54,842 nt of DNA from Ignavibacteriales bacterium (GCA_016186715.1 JACPLA010000019.1:1-54842); one strand, 5' to 3'; positions 26,099 to 34,843 are shown, counted from the stretch's first letter. Made by a program: numbers and translations. Notes: a model not told the origin generated them from the sequence alone.

Positions 26099-28735
26099 AT
26101 GCTTTCAAAACGCTCTCAAATCCCGGTTGAACAAAGAGGCTACGGCGTTTTTTACATTGGCTTCAGCGCGATCCTTTTCCTCGGAACAGTCTGGGCGGTG
26201 TGGGACGAAGTGAGCATTCGACGACCCTGGAAGGACTACCAGTCAGCTTACTACAAGAGCCTGTATCGCAAACTGGATTCTTTGAAAACGGCCGCTCTTG
26301 CGGAGGTCGATTCGTCCGAAGTTACATCGTTGAACGAACAACTGGCGCGGGCCGAATCTGCTCTGCGGTCTCAGGAATACCGTGAGGCGGTGGAGGCGAG
26401 GAATGAATTGCTGAAGGATCTGGATGTCGCGACGCGAGAGTGGCGATTCGCCCGGAGCCGTTCCGACGCAGCCTATTATCAGTATCAAAAGGCCGCCCTT
26501 GAGGGAACCGAGGCGCAAGGGCTGAAAGTGGAAGTGGATCGTCATGAGGCCGACATGGCAAAATATGCAACCGACATGGAATCCCTTGGGTCTAAAATTG
26601 CAAGCCTGGATCAGACCACCAGCCGATTCGAAGACGAGATCACACAAATCCGAAAAGAAATCACGGCGCTGTTCGAAAGCCCAAACAGTTACAACCTCAA
26701 GCTTGCTCGCGCCGAGCATGCTTCTCTGGAAATCAAGCAGGTGATGCTGCCGGACTACGAGTTCACCCCGTTCAGTGAAATCAAAGCGCGGATCGACCGG
26801 TGCCAGACATGTCATCTTGGTTGGGCCGAGGATGTCATGGCCGACGCTCCGCAGCCCTTCGGCAGCCATCCATTCCCGGAACTTCTTGCGGAACACAACC
26901 CGGAAACATTCGGATGCACGCCGTGCCATCGCGGTCAGGGTCCTGCACTCACGGAGGGGTTTGCGCACGGCTTCGAGGATCATTATTGGGAAACTCCGAT
27001 TCTCACCGGCGTTGAAACATACGCCACGTGCAACAGCTGCCATTCGAACGAGACTGTTCTCAAGCGTGCCGGGCCTTTTACCAAGATGAAGCAGGTGATC
27101 CTCGAATCCGGCTGCTACGGCTGCCATGAAATCAAAGGGTACACCGATCTTCCGAAACTGGGTCCCGTTCTGAATGCCCTTCCTGCAAAGACAACTCCAG
27201 AATGGATTTTTCGCTGGGTAAGAAATCCGAAGGAGTACAATCCTCACACGAGGATGCCAAATTTTCAATTTTCAGATGAAGACGCCGAGGCCGTCACGGC
27301 GTACCTCGTGTCCATCGGTCGGGAAAGTGATTATAAGTATGCGGGGCCTCGGGGCAGTTATGCCGGCGGAAATGCCGTCAGGGGGAAAGAGACGTTCGAG
27401 GCGGTTGGGTGTCAGGCCTGTCATGTCCTGGGGGATGACACTGCCGTCCGTGAGGAACGCGGAACGAGCTACGACACTGCTCCCGAGCTGACACACGTGG
27501 GAAGCAAGGTTAATCCTGACTGGCTGTTTGACTGGCTCAAGAACCCGCGTCACTATAGCGTTGATGCAAGGATGCCGAGTTTACGACTTTCCGACATGGA
27601 AGCCAGGAATCTTGTCGCCTACCTGATGTCGCAAAAAGACGCGCGTCAATTGCCCCCGGTTTCGGTAGATATTCAGAATCCCGAAAAGATAGCACGCGGT
27701 GATAAGCTCATCAGAGAATACGGGTGTGCAGGATGCCACACCATTAAGGGGATGGAGAAGGAGGGAAAGGTCAGCGTCGATCTGTCCGACTTCGGTCGGA
27801 AGAAGGTGGAGCAGATGGATTTTGGGAATACGCGCGGACTGACACCTGGCGCCGAAGATGATTACAGGGAGAATTCCGACGGGACGATTTCTGTGAAACA
27901 GACGTGGGCCGGCTGGGTGTACGGCAAGATGAAGAATCCGAGGTTGTATGCCACCGACCGCATTGTTCAAAAAATGCCGCTCTATACTTTCAACGATGAA
28001 GAGATCCCACTGCTTCGGACATTTTTGATGAGCATGACCCGTGATCCTCCGCTGGCAAACTATCAGCATCCTTACACAAAAAGAATGCAGGATATCGAGT
28101 CCGGACGCCGGTTAAGTGTACGATACAACTGCATTCAGTGCCATACGCTTGAAGACAGAGGCGGCTCAATTCTCGTGAAGTATGAAGATCCTGGTCTCGG
28201 TCCGCCGCCGTTGCCGGAAAGCCAGGGAGCAAAAGTCCAGGAACAGTGGCTTCACGACTTCCTCAAGAACCCTTCCGTCGTGCGACCCTGGCTGAAACTG
28301 AGAATGCCTTCGTTTCAATTCTCCGACACGGAAATCGGGCAAATTCAAAAGTATTTTCTCGGAATGTCTCACCAGGACTTTCAGATCCGAGACTATGCCG
28401 CAACGCCGGTAAAAACAAGATACCTGGCCCCCGGGAAATATCTCTTCGACCTTTATCAATGCGCGAAATGTCATCCGTCCGGGTCTGCGAACCTTTCGGA
28501 ACTCTCTGCCTCCGATTTGGCGCCGAATCTGGCCCTCGCATCGTCACGCTTAAAACCGGAATGGATCGTCGAATGGATTGTCGACCCGCAGAAACTTCAG
28601 CCCGGCACGCGGATGCCCACGTTCTTCTATGATGGAATCGCGCCCGATCAAGAAACGCTGGGCGGCGATCCGACGGAACAGGCGAACGCGCTCACAACGT
28701 ATATCTGGACGCTGGGAAAGTCAAACCGCCGATAA
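26099..28735 (+). CDS. octahaem membrane-anchored cytochrome c of the bc complex
   Basis: The 878-residue protein has one N-terminal transmembrane helix (~15-36) and a long predicted coiled coil (~45-205). Eight CXXCH haem sites follow, at residues 235, 273, 311, 339, 438, 543, 678 and 788. The last five each begin a cytochrome c-like module ending in a W-x-x-x-W-x-x-(N/D)P ... RMP(N/S/T)F block that could supply the axial Met. The first three are packed close together, like a multihaem module. It replaces the usual mono- or dihaem cytochrome c of qcr operons and would pass electrons from the Rieske site to the cupredoxin or oxidase. I know no named family for the full architecture. Confidence 0.88.
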   Translation: MLSKRSQIPVEQRGYGVFYIGFSAILFLGTVWAVWDEVSIRRPWKDYQSAYYKSLYRKLDSLKTAALAEVDSSEVTSLNEQLARAESALRSQEYREAVEARNELLKDLDVATREWRFARSRSDAAYYQYQKAALEGTEAQGLKVEVDRHEADMAKYATDMESLGSKIASLDQTTSRFEDEITQIRKEITALFESPNSYNLKLARAEHASLEIKQVMLPDYEFTPFSEIKARIDRCQTCHLGWAEDVMADAPQPFGSHPFPELLAEHNPETFGCTPCHRGQGPALTEGFAHGFEDHYWETPILTGVETYATCNSCHSNETVLKRAGPFTKMKQVILESGCYGCHEIKGYTDLPKLGPVLNALPAKTTPEWIFRWVRNPKEYNPHTRMPNFQFSDEDAEAVTAYLVSIGRESDYKYAGPRGSYAGGNAVRGKETFEAVGCQACHVLGDDTAVREERGTSYDTAPELTHVGSKVNPDWLFDWLKNPRHYSVDARMPSLRLSDMEARNLVAYLMSQKDARQLPPVSVDIQNPEKIARGDKLIREYGCAGCHTIKGMEKEGKVSVDLSDFGRKKVEQMDFGNTRGLTPGAEDDYRENSDGTISVKQTWAGWVYGKMKNPRLYATDRIVQKMPLYTFNDEEIPLLRTFLMSMTRDPPLANYQHPYTKRMQDIESGRRLSVRYNCIQCHTLEDRGGSILVKYEDPGLGPPPLPESQGAKVQEQWLHDFLKNPSVVRPWLKLRMPSFQFSDTEIGQIQKYFLGMSHQDFQIRDYAATPVKTRYLAPGKYLFDLYQCAKCHPSGSANLSELSASDLAPNLALASSRLKPEWIVEWIVDPQKLQPGTRMPTFFYDGIAPDQETLGGDPTEQANALTTYIWTLGKSNRR

Positions 28736-28772
28736 ATCGTTTCCATTTGTTTCATATCAAAAGGAGTGCATA

Positions 28773-29462
28773 ATGAGATTCATCGCCTCTGTTGTTGTGA
28801 CAATCGTCTTGAGCTCGTTCGCCGTGGCCGGCGACGTGAGCGGGAAAGTTAGCTTCGGCGGGAAAGCCCCTGCCATGCCCCGGCTCAGAATGGACGCGGA
28901 TCGGTTTTGCCGCTCCGTCCATCGGCAACCTGTTTCGAGCGAAGAAGTGGTGGTCAATAAGAACGGAACTCTGAAGAATGTCCTGGTTTACGTCAAGGAA
29001 GGATTGACAGGAAAAAAATTTGATTCCCCGAAGGAAAAGGCTTTGTTCGACCAAGAAGGGTGTGTGTACATCCCCCATGTCCTTGGTGTTCAAACAGGCC
29101 AGGAAGTGGTGATCCAAAACAGCGACAATACCCTGCACAACGTTCATACGCTTTCCACCAAGAATCCGTCTTTTAACGCCGGTCAGCCGATCAAGGGCCA
29201 TAAGCTCGCGAAGAAATTCGAGAAGCCTGAGACCTTCAAGGTCAAATGCGACGTTCATTCGTGGATGGGCGCGTACATCGGCGTCTTCAGCCATCCGTTT
29301 TTCGCCGTCACAAATGACGATGGAAGCTTCGCGATCAAAGGCCTTCCCGCAGGAGAATATACCCTCGAGGCGTGGCACGAAAAATACGGAACGCAAACTC
29401 TGAAAGTGTCTGTCGGCGCCTCCGACAAGAAGTCTGTCGAATTCAAGTATTCGGGGAGCTAA
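28773..29462 (+). CDS. exported cupredoxin-like protein
   Basis: The ATG at 28773 has AAGGAGTG upstream; the longer frame lies in the cytochrome gene. The 229-residue product has a signal peptide (SVVVTIVLSSFAVAG). Likely copper ligands are His122 or His125 (TLHNVH), Cys159, His162 and Met165 (KCDVHSWM), followed by a carboxypeptidase-regulatory-like beta domain (DDGSFAIKGLPAGEYTLEAW). Its position between the bc-type genes and oxidase subunit I suggests a periplasmic electron carrier, or a copper protein for CuA maturation. The Cys-to-Met spacing is shorter than in plastocyanin, so redox activity is inferred. Confidence 0.82.
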   Translation: MRFIASVVVTIVLSSFAVAGDVSGKVSFGGKAPAMPRLRMDADRFCRSVHRQPVSSEEVVVNKNGTLKNVLVYVKEGLTGKKFDSPKEKALFDQEGCVYIPHVLGVQTGQEVVIQNSDNTLHNVHTLSTKNPSFNAGQPIKGHKLAKKFEKPETFKVKCDVHSWMGAYIGVFSHPFFAVTNDDGSFAIKGLPAGEYTLEAWHEKYGTQTLKVSVGASDKKSVEFKYSGS

Positions 29463-29497
29463 TCTCAACCACCGCACACTGATCAAAGGAACCATCC

Positions 29498-31378
29498 GTG
29501 CAACAGAGTGCCACAACTGAACGTCGCCACGTTGAATCAGTGCGCCATGAGGAGCATGCGGGGTTTTGGCGTACTTATGTGTTCTCGATTGACCACAAGG
29601 TGATCGGTCTGCAGTATATGATGAGCGCCCTCGTGTTTTTGTTTTTCGGTTTCAGCCTGATGATGCTGATGCGATGGCAGTTGGCGTACCCAGGAAAATC
29701 GATCCCGGGTGAGGTCTTTGTTCTTCTGCCCGCGGTCATCAGCGCTGCGACACTCGTCATTGCGCTCATCAGCAAAAGAAAACTCATCGGCCTGGTCGGA
29801 CTTACGTTTGCCGGGCTGGCCGCCCTTGTGTGGTACCTTGTTTCAGACGAAGTCCTCTTTCCGGACGGGGTGATGGTCCCTGAACTCTATAATTCATTTG
29901 GCGCAATGCACGGGACAATCATGGTGTTTCTCGGAGTTGTTCCGCTTGCTGTCGGCGGATTCGGGAATTACGTTGTTCCGTTGCAGGTGGGTGCCCCCGA
30001 CATGGCTTTTCCCAGGCTCAACATGATGAGCTATTGGGCCTATTTCATCGGTGGGGTGGTTATGCTTGCCAGTTTCTTCGTCCCGGGGGGAGCGGCAAAT
30101 TCCGGCTGGACCTCCTATCCGCCCCTTGCCGATATTGCAACAACAGGACAAACCGTGTGGCTCCTCGGCATGGTGTTCCTGATTACTTCGTCGCTCCTGG
30201 GATCGATCAACTTCATCGTGACGATTGTTCAGCTTCGGGCAAACGGATTGACGTACATGCGGCTCCCGTTTTTCGTGTGGGCTCAGTTTATCACCGCATT
30301 CCTTCTGCTCCTGGCATTTCCGCCGCTTGAAGCAGCCGCAGTTCTTCAACTCATGGATCGGCTTGCGGGAACCAGTTTTTTCCTGCCCAGCGGCCTTGTG
30401 ATCAGCGGACAAGCGCTTGAGGTGAGCGGGGGAGGGAGCCCGCTCCTTTGGCAACATCTCTTCTGGTTCCTGGCACACCCGGAAGTCTATGTTCTGGTTC
30501 TGCCGGCAATGGGGATCATCGCCGAGGTTATTGCAAACAACACTCGAAAACCGCTGTGGGGGTACAAATCAATGGTGTATGCGGTGATTTTCCTCGGATT
30601 TATGTCGTTTATCGTGTGGGCCCACCATATGTTCATGACCGGAATGGGAACCGTGATCAGCACGTTTTTCCAGACGACGACCATGATCATCTCGATCCCG
30701 TCTGTCATCATCCTCACCGCACTCATGATTTCGCTGTGGGGAGGGTCAATTCGGTTCACGGTTCCGATGTTGTTTGCCCTGGCGTTCCTCCCGATGTTCG
30801 GTATCGGCGGATTGACGGGCCTCCCGCTGGGTCTCGCTCCCACCGACATCCACCTGCACGATACATACTACGTCATCGGCCATTTCCATTACGTCGTTGC
30901 GCCGGGATCGATTTTTGCCCTGTTTGCCGGGCTTTACTACTGGTATCCGAAAGTGACCGGTCGCCTCATGAACGATACTCTTGGGAGAATTCATTTCTGG
31001 GGGTCGTTCTTCGCCATGAACGGAATTTTCTTTCCCATGCTGATCCAGGGCTTAGCCGGGGTCTCCCGCCGATTGTGGGACGGAGGCGCAGAGTACGCTC
31101 ACGCACAAGATACGCTCTACTTGAACGAAGTGATGTCTATCTCGGCTTGGGTTCTCGCCGTTTTTCAGCTTCCATTCATTTTCAACTTTTTCTGGAGTAT
31201 CCGGAAAGGGAAGAAGGTCGAATCCGACAACCCGTGGGACGCAACGACCTTGGAGTGGCAGACGCCAACGCCCCCGCCACATGGCAACTTCGCGATGGTC
31301 CCACAGGTCTACCGTGGACCCTACGAATACAGTGATCCGAAATCGCCAAAAGACTACGTACCGCAGAACGTTGCCTAG
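29498..31378 (+). CDS. coxA: cytochrome c oxidase subunit I (A-type haem-copper oxidase)
   Basis: The 626-residue subunit carries haem a and the haem a3-CuB oxygen-reducing centre. Visible motifs are LAHPEVYVLVLPAMG (CuB His, the Glu of A1-type D-channels, crosslinked Tyr), WAHHMFMTGM (CuB His pair) and HDTYYVIGHFHYV (haem ligands). An extra hydrophobic pair near residues 75-110 precedes the MHGTIMVFLG helix. GTG start with AAAGGA eight bases upstream. The gene order I-III-IV-x-y-II is unusual, as subunit II usually comes first. Confidence 0.96.
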   Translation: MQQSATTERRHVESVRHEEHAGFWRTYVFSIDHKVIGLQYMMSALVFLFFGFSLMMLMRWQLAYPGKSIPGEVFVLLPAVISAATLVIALISKRKLIGLVGLTFAGLAALVWYLVSDEVLFPDGVMVPELYNSFGAMHGTIMVFLGVVPLAVGGFGNYVVPLQVGAPDMAFPRLNMMSYWAYFIGGVVMLASFFVPGGAANSGWTSYPPLADIATTGQTVWLLGMVFLITSSLLGSINFIVTIVQLRANGLTYMRLPFFVWAQFITAFLLLLAFPPLEAAAVLQLMDRLAGTSFFLPSGLVISGQALEVSGGGSPLLWQHLFWFLAHPEVYVLVLPAMGIIAEVIANNTRKPLWGYKSMVYAVIFLGFMSFIVWAHHMFMTGMGTVISTFFQTTTMIISIPSVIILTALMISLWGGSIRFTVPMLFALAFLPMFGIGGLTGLPLGLAPTDIHLHDTYYVIGHFHYVVAPGSIFALFAGLYYWYPKVTGRLMNDTLGRIHFWGSFFAMNGIFFPMLIQGLAGVSRRLWDGGAEYAHAQDTLYLNEVMSISAWVLAVFQLPFIFNFFWSIRKGKKVESDNPWDATTLEWQTPTPPPHGNFAMVPQVYRGPYEYSDPKSPKDYVPQNVA

Positions 31379-31392
31379 AACAGGAACTCCCC

Positions 31393-31983
31393 ATGCAAAT
31401 CCCTTATACAGTTGCTGCCCGCCCTGATACAGGACTTCACAACTCAAAGCTCGGCATTTGGCTGTTTCTTGCGTCTGAAGTGATGCTTTTTGGCGCCCTC
31501 TTCTCGTCCTACATTCTTCTCCGCGTCGCGGCTCCCGAGTGGCCCCACGGATCGGCAATCCTGAACGTTCCCCTTGCCACCCTGAACACGGTGGTGCTGA
31601 TCGCGTCGAGCGTCACGATGGTCATGTCGTGGGCATCCTTGATGCTGAAGGATTTCACGAAGTACAGACGATATATGGGCCTGACGATCGTCTGCGGCCT
31701 TGTTTTTCTTGTCGTCAAGGTTTTTGAATACGGCGCGAAGTTTTCGGCCGGAACATTTCCCGGTGAAGATCTTTTTTTTGCCACATATTTCACGCTCACG
31801 GGATTGCACGGCCTCCACGTTGTCGGAGGCATCATCGTCAACACGTATTTCTGGGGTCCCGGAAGCAGGATGTGGAACACGGAACCTCGGCGGTTTACGA
31901 ACAGGGTGGAAGTTGCGGGACTTTACTGGCACTTTGTTGACCTCGTCTGGATTTTCCTTTTTCCAACACTTTATCTCCTGTGA
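31393..31983 (+). CDS. coxC: cytochrome c oxidase subunit III
   Basis: The 196-residue protein with five hydrophobic helices has the short-form subunit III motifs: LGIWLFLASEVMLFGALFSSY at its start, TLTGLHGLHVVGGI, and the terminal VAGLYWHFVDLVWIFLFPTLYL. Subunit III supports stability and proton uptake. It follows coxA by 14 bases; its TGA overlaps a possible GTG start for the next gene, but the ATG at 31992 has the better ribosome site. Confidence 0.95.
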   Translation: MQIPYTVAARPDTGLHNSKLGIWLFLASEVMLFGALFSSYILLRVAAPEWPHGSAILNVPLATLNTVVLIASSVTMVMSWASLMLKDFTKYRRYMGLTIVCGLVFLVVKVFEYGAKFSAGTFPGEDLFFATYFTLTGLHGLHVVGGIIVNTYFWGPGSRMWNTEPRRFTNRVEVAGLYWHFVDLVWIFLFPTLYLL

Positions 31984-31991
31984 GGATTTCC

Positions 31992-32291
31992 ATGGATCAT
32001 ATCACGACAGAGGATGTCAAGAAGCACGTCCGTGGCTATGTCATTGTGTTTGTCGCGCTGATGGCTCTCACCATCGTGACGGTTGCTATCTCCTATCTGC
32101 ATCTCGATGTCACTGCCGCTATCATCGTAGCTCTCTTCATCGCGACCGTTAAAGGCTCCCTCGTGGCGTCGTATTTTATGCACTTGATTTCGGAAAAACG
32201 ACTTGTCTACCTCACTTTGATCCTTACCGTCGTTTTTTTTGCGGCTCTGATTGGAGGACCATTACTCGGTCTTCACGATACTATTCAATAA
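31992..32291 (+). CDS. cytochrome c oxidase subunit IV (prokaryotic, COX4_pro type)
   Basis: The 99-residue protein has three transmembrane helices and the pattern VRGYVIVFVALMALTIVTV...FIATVKGSLVASYFMHL, characteristic of bacterial subunit IV, including the K-G/S-x-x-V-A-x-x-F-M-H-L helix. GAGG lies six bases before the ATG. It probably stabilises the oxidase at the CuB side. Position after subunit III is standard. Confidence 0.88.
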   Translation: MDHITTEDVKKHVRGYVIVFVALMALTIVTVAISYLHLDVTAAIIVALFIATVKGSLVASYFMHLISEKRLVYLTLILTVVFFAALIGGPLLGLHDTIQ

Positions 32292-32298
32292 CGCGTCC

Positions 32299-32505
32299 AT
32301 GTCCCTCAAGGCGTTCCATCTTTTCTTCATCCTGGTCTCGATCCTGTTCCTGATTGGGTTCGGTCTCTGGTTTTTGTTCGAACAACCGCTCTCTCTTGAA
32401 TCTTTGAATGTATTTGCCGGTCTTGTGTCATTCAGCCTCGGCGGCGGGCTCGTGTTGTATGCCGTACGGTTTTTGAAAAAATTCAAGAGTTTGCGCAATG
32501 AGTAG
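32299..32505 (+). CDS. small two-helix membrane protein of the oxidase operon, unknown
   Basis: From the ATG at 32299, 68 residues encode two hydrophobic helices (residues ~5-26 and ~33-52) joined by a short polar loop and ending in a basic tail (KKFKSLRNE). I do not recognise a named family. It lies 7 bases after subunit IV and 6 bases before another small membrane protein, so co-translation with the oxidase is likely. It may be an accessory subunit or assembly factor. Confidence 0.65.
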   Translation: MSLKAFHLFFILVSILFLIGFGLWFLFEQPLSLESLNVFAGLVSFSLGGGLVLYAVRFLKKFKSLRNE

Positions 32506-32511
32506 AAGACA

Positions 32512-32772
32512 ATGAGGATTATCAAGGGAATGAAAAGGCGCGCGATGCTCCTTCTTTCCATCACTCTCCTGGCGGCATCTGAAGCCCTCGCGTGTCCCGT
32601 GTGCTACGGCGATCAGGAGTCTGCCGAAGTCGAAGGGACAAAATGGGCTATTCTGTTTCTGCTTGGAGTGACCGGAACGGTCCTCAGCGGGGTTGTTGCT
32701 TTCGCCCTGCATGTCCGACGACGCGCCAAAATGACCTTGAACGGTGACATTAACATGCCAAGTCCCAATTAG
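32512..32772 (+). CDS. small exported membrane protein with CPVCYG motif, unknown
   Basis: The 86-residue product has a signal-like N-terminus (RRAMLLLSITLLAASEALA) immediately followed by CPVCYGDQES, a CXXC pair on the periplasmic side. One transmembrane helix (~45-68) and a short basic/polar tail follow. The CXXC placement suggests metal (copper) binding or thiol chemistry during CuA or haem insertion, but that is inference from the context between oxidase subunits IV and II. The methionine at residue 7 is an alternative start. Confidence 0.65.
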   Translation: MRIIKGMKRRAMLLLSITLLAASEALACPVCYGDQESAEVEGTKWAILFLLGVTGTVLSGVVAFALHVRRRAKMTLNGDINMPSPN

Positions 32773-32786
32773 GAGTATCCAGATCT

Positions 32787-33734
32787 ATGCAAGACCTTCT
32801 CGGCCTCCCTATCGATGCCTCGGCCCATGGGCCCGAAATCGATCACATGATTGCCATCGTTCACTGGCTGATGGCAGTTCTCTTTGTTGGATGGGGTTCA
32901 TTCTTTCTTTATAGCGTGATCCGATTTCGAAAGGCGAGGCAATCCAAGGCAGATTACGCGGGTGTCAAAAGTCATATGTCGAGTTATCTTGAAGTTGGCG
33001 TCGCGTTGTTTGAGATCGTGCTGATTGTGGGCTTTGCCGTTCCTCTTTGGGCAAAACGCGTAAATGAATTTCCACCCGAAAAAGGAGCGCTGGTTGTGCG
33101 TGTGGTTGCTGAGCAATTTGCCTGGAACATCCACTATCCGGGCGCTGACGGGGTTTTCGGTCCCACGGATGTCAAACTGGTATCGGCGGACAATCCCGTT
33201 GGTCTCGACCGTTCCGACCCCGACGGAAAAGATGATATCGTGACGATCAATCAACTAACGCTTCCGGTCGGCAAGCCGGTGATTGTGAGGCTTACGTCCA
33301 AAGATGTCATCCACAGTTTCGGCATTCCTCTCTTGCGGGTAAAGCAAGACGCGATCCCTGGACAGGTGATTCCATTATGGTTTGAACCGGTCGAGACAAC
33401 GGAGAACATCAAGGAGCGACTCACGAAACGCTATCAGATCAAGAAAGGTGAATACGATCCGCGGTTTACCGCGATGGTCGCAATGATGGACTATGTCGAT
33501 ACGGAGAACAACCTCATTGCCGGAAAAGGGAACCTTCTTTTCCCGGATGTCATCGACATGCTTGCCGAGGCCGGTCATAACGAGATCCTTGCCGGGCCTG
33601 ATACACCGATGGAAATCGCCTGCGCGCAACTCTGCGGTCTCGGTCATTATCGTATGCGCGGCTACGTAGCCATCAAAACGCAGGAGGAATTTGAGGCATG
33701 GCTGAGCGAGGAAGCATCGTATCTTCCAGAGTGA
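32787..33734 (+). CDS. coxB: cytochrome c oxidase subunit II (CuA) with an inserted segment
   Basis: The 315-residue subunit accepts electrons at the CuA centre. Two N-terminal transmembrane helices are followed by AEQFAWNIHYPG, then His176 (VIHSFGIP) and the CuA loop CAQLCGLGHYRM (Cys279, Cys283, His287, Met290). There is no fused cytochrome c domain. The distance from His176 to Cys279 is 103 residues, where about 35 is usual, so roughly 65-70 extra residues (KERLTKRYQIKKGEYDP and NLLFPDVIDMLAEAGH lie here) are inserted in the cupredoxin fold. It is the last gene before a terminator-like hairpin. Confidence 0.93.
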   Translation: MQDLLGLPIDASAHGPEIDHMIAIVHWLMAVLFVGWGSFFLYSVIRFRKARQSKADYAGVKSHMSSYLEVGVALFEIVLIVGFAVPLWAKRVNEFPPEKGALVVRVVAEQFAWNIHYPGADGVFGPTDVKLVSADNPVGLDRSDPDGKDDIVTINQLTLPVGKPVIVRLTSKDVIHSFGIPLLRVKQDAIPGQVIPLWFEPVETTENIKERLTKRYQIKKGEYDPRFTAMVAMMDYVDTENNLIAGKGNLLFPDVIDMLAEAGHNEILAGPDTPMEIACAQLCGLGHYRMRGYVAIKTQEEFEAWLSEEASYLPE

Positions 33735-33771
33735 AGAGACACCGAAGAGTTTGGTATGATACAGAAGACCG

Positions 33772-33805
33772 TGCCTTTCAGCGATTCTGAAAGGCAGTTT
33801 CTTTT
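33772..33805 (+). terminator. terminator-like hairpin after coxB
   Basis: TGCCTTTCAG (33772-33781) pairs perfectly with CTGAAAGGCA (33787-33796) across a 5-nt loop, followed by GTTTCTTTT directly before the ctaA ATG at 33806. The interrupted T run suggests partial termination between structural and assembly genes. Confidence 0.7.
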
Positions 33806-34843
33806 ATGAGAGAAGAACCAAAATATAACAAAGGACTCCATCGCTTTACCGTCTTTTCCGCCGTTTCTACGTTTTTGCTTATTGTTGCCGGCGGGATGGT
33901 TACCAGCACCGGATCGGGTCTGGCAGTTCCGGATTGGCCGCTCTCGTACGGACAAGTGATGCCGCCGATGGTCGGCGGAATTTTCTACGAACACGGACAC
34001 CGAATGATTGCATCATTTGTGGGATTGTTGACGGTCATCCTGGCGATTTGGCTTTGGCGCCGAGAATCTCGAGGGTGGGTTCGCCAACTTGGCTTTGCGG
34101 CACTGGCGGCAGTTATTGTTCAGGGCGTCCTCGGCGGTCTCACAGTCCTCTACCTTCTTCCGACACCAATTTCAGTGAGTCATGCCGCTCTTGCCCAAAC
34201 TTTCTTCTGTGTCATGGCATCTCTTGCTCTATTCACTTCCCGCTGGTGGCACACGGAACACCCCATTGCGCCACGGAGCCGCGGGGTTTCTCTGCTTACG
34301 GCTGCAGGAACTTTGACGGTTGCGATTTATGTGCAATTGATCCTCGGGGCAGTCATGCGCCACACGCAATCGGGTCTGGCAGTTCCGGATTTTCCGCTTG
34401 CCTATGGATCCGTTTTCCCCCCTCTTGATGCACACGCAATGAACCAGTACAATGATGAGCTTTTCAGAGCAAACGTACGGATTTTTGCCGACGGACCGAT
34501 CACGGCAGGTCAAATAACGATTCACTTGTTGCATCGCTACTGGGCAATAGTCGTTCTGGGCTTGTCTGCCTGGACGATTCTCAAAACATTCCGATCAGGG
34601 ATCGATAACCCGCGTTTACGAGTTCTTGGCCTTGTCCTTTTGATCTTCATGGGTGTCCAGGTGACGGTCGGGGCTTTGACCGTTCTTCTCCGCAAGGATG
34701 CCTGGCTGACCACGGCCCACGTCGCTAACGGGGCCTTTCTGCTCTGTCTCTCCGTGCTTCTGGTTTTGCATGCCGCCCGGCTTTACAGGTTCTCATGGAT
34801 ATCCGAGACTGTACGAATTTCGCAGGCGGAGGCCATCGCGTGA
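33806..34843 (+). CDS. ctaA: haem A synthase
   Basis: CtaA oxidises the C8 methyl of haem O to the formyl of haem A in the inner membrane. The 345-residue, eight-helix protein shows the internal twofold repeat: GLAVPDWPLSYG with FYEHGHRMIAS in the first half, and GLAVPDFPLAYG with LLHRYWA in the second. The haem-ligand histidines and the ISVSHAALAQ and LTTAHVANGA helices are present. Its last codons contain the GGAGG site for ctaB. Confidence 0.95.
   Translation: MREEPKYNKGLHRFTVFSAVSTFLLIVAGGMVTSTGSGLAVPDWPLSYGQVMPPMVGGIFYEHGHRMIASFVGLLTVILAIWLWRRESRGWVRQLGFAALAAVIVQGVLGGLTVLYLLPTPISVSHAALAQTFFCVMASLALFTSRWWHTEHPIAPRSRGVSLLTAAGTLTVAIYVQLILGAVMRHTQSGLAVPDFPLAYGSVFPPLDAHAMNQYNDELFRANVRIFADGPITAGQITIHLLHRYWAIVVLGLSAWTILKTFRSGIDNPRLRVLGLVLLIFMGVQVTVGALTVLLRKDAWLTTAHVANGAFLLCLSVLLVLHAARLYRFSWISETVRISQAEAIA

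Noticed and set aside
28578-28772. N-terminal extension of the cupredoxin
   Set aside because: Lies in the cytochrome gene; the ATG at 28773 has a good ribosome site and a signal peptide.
33746-33762. TATGAT before ctaA as a -10 element
   Set aside because: The hexamer 17 bases upstream (TGAAGA) does not resemble a -35, so promoter support is poor.
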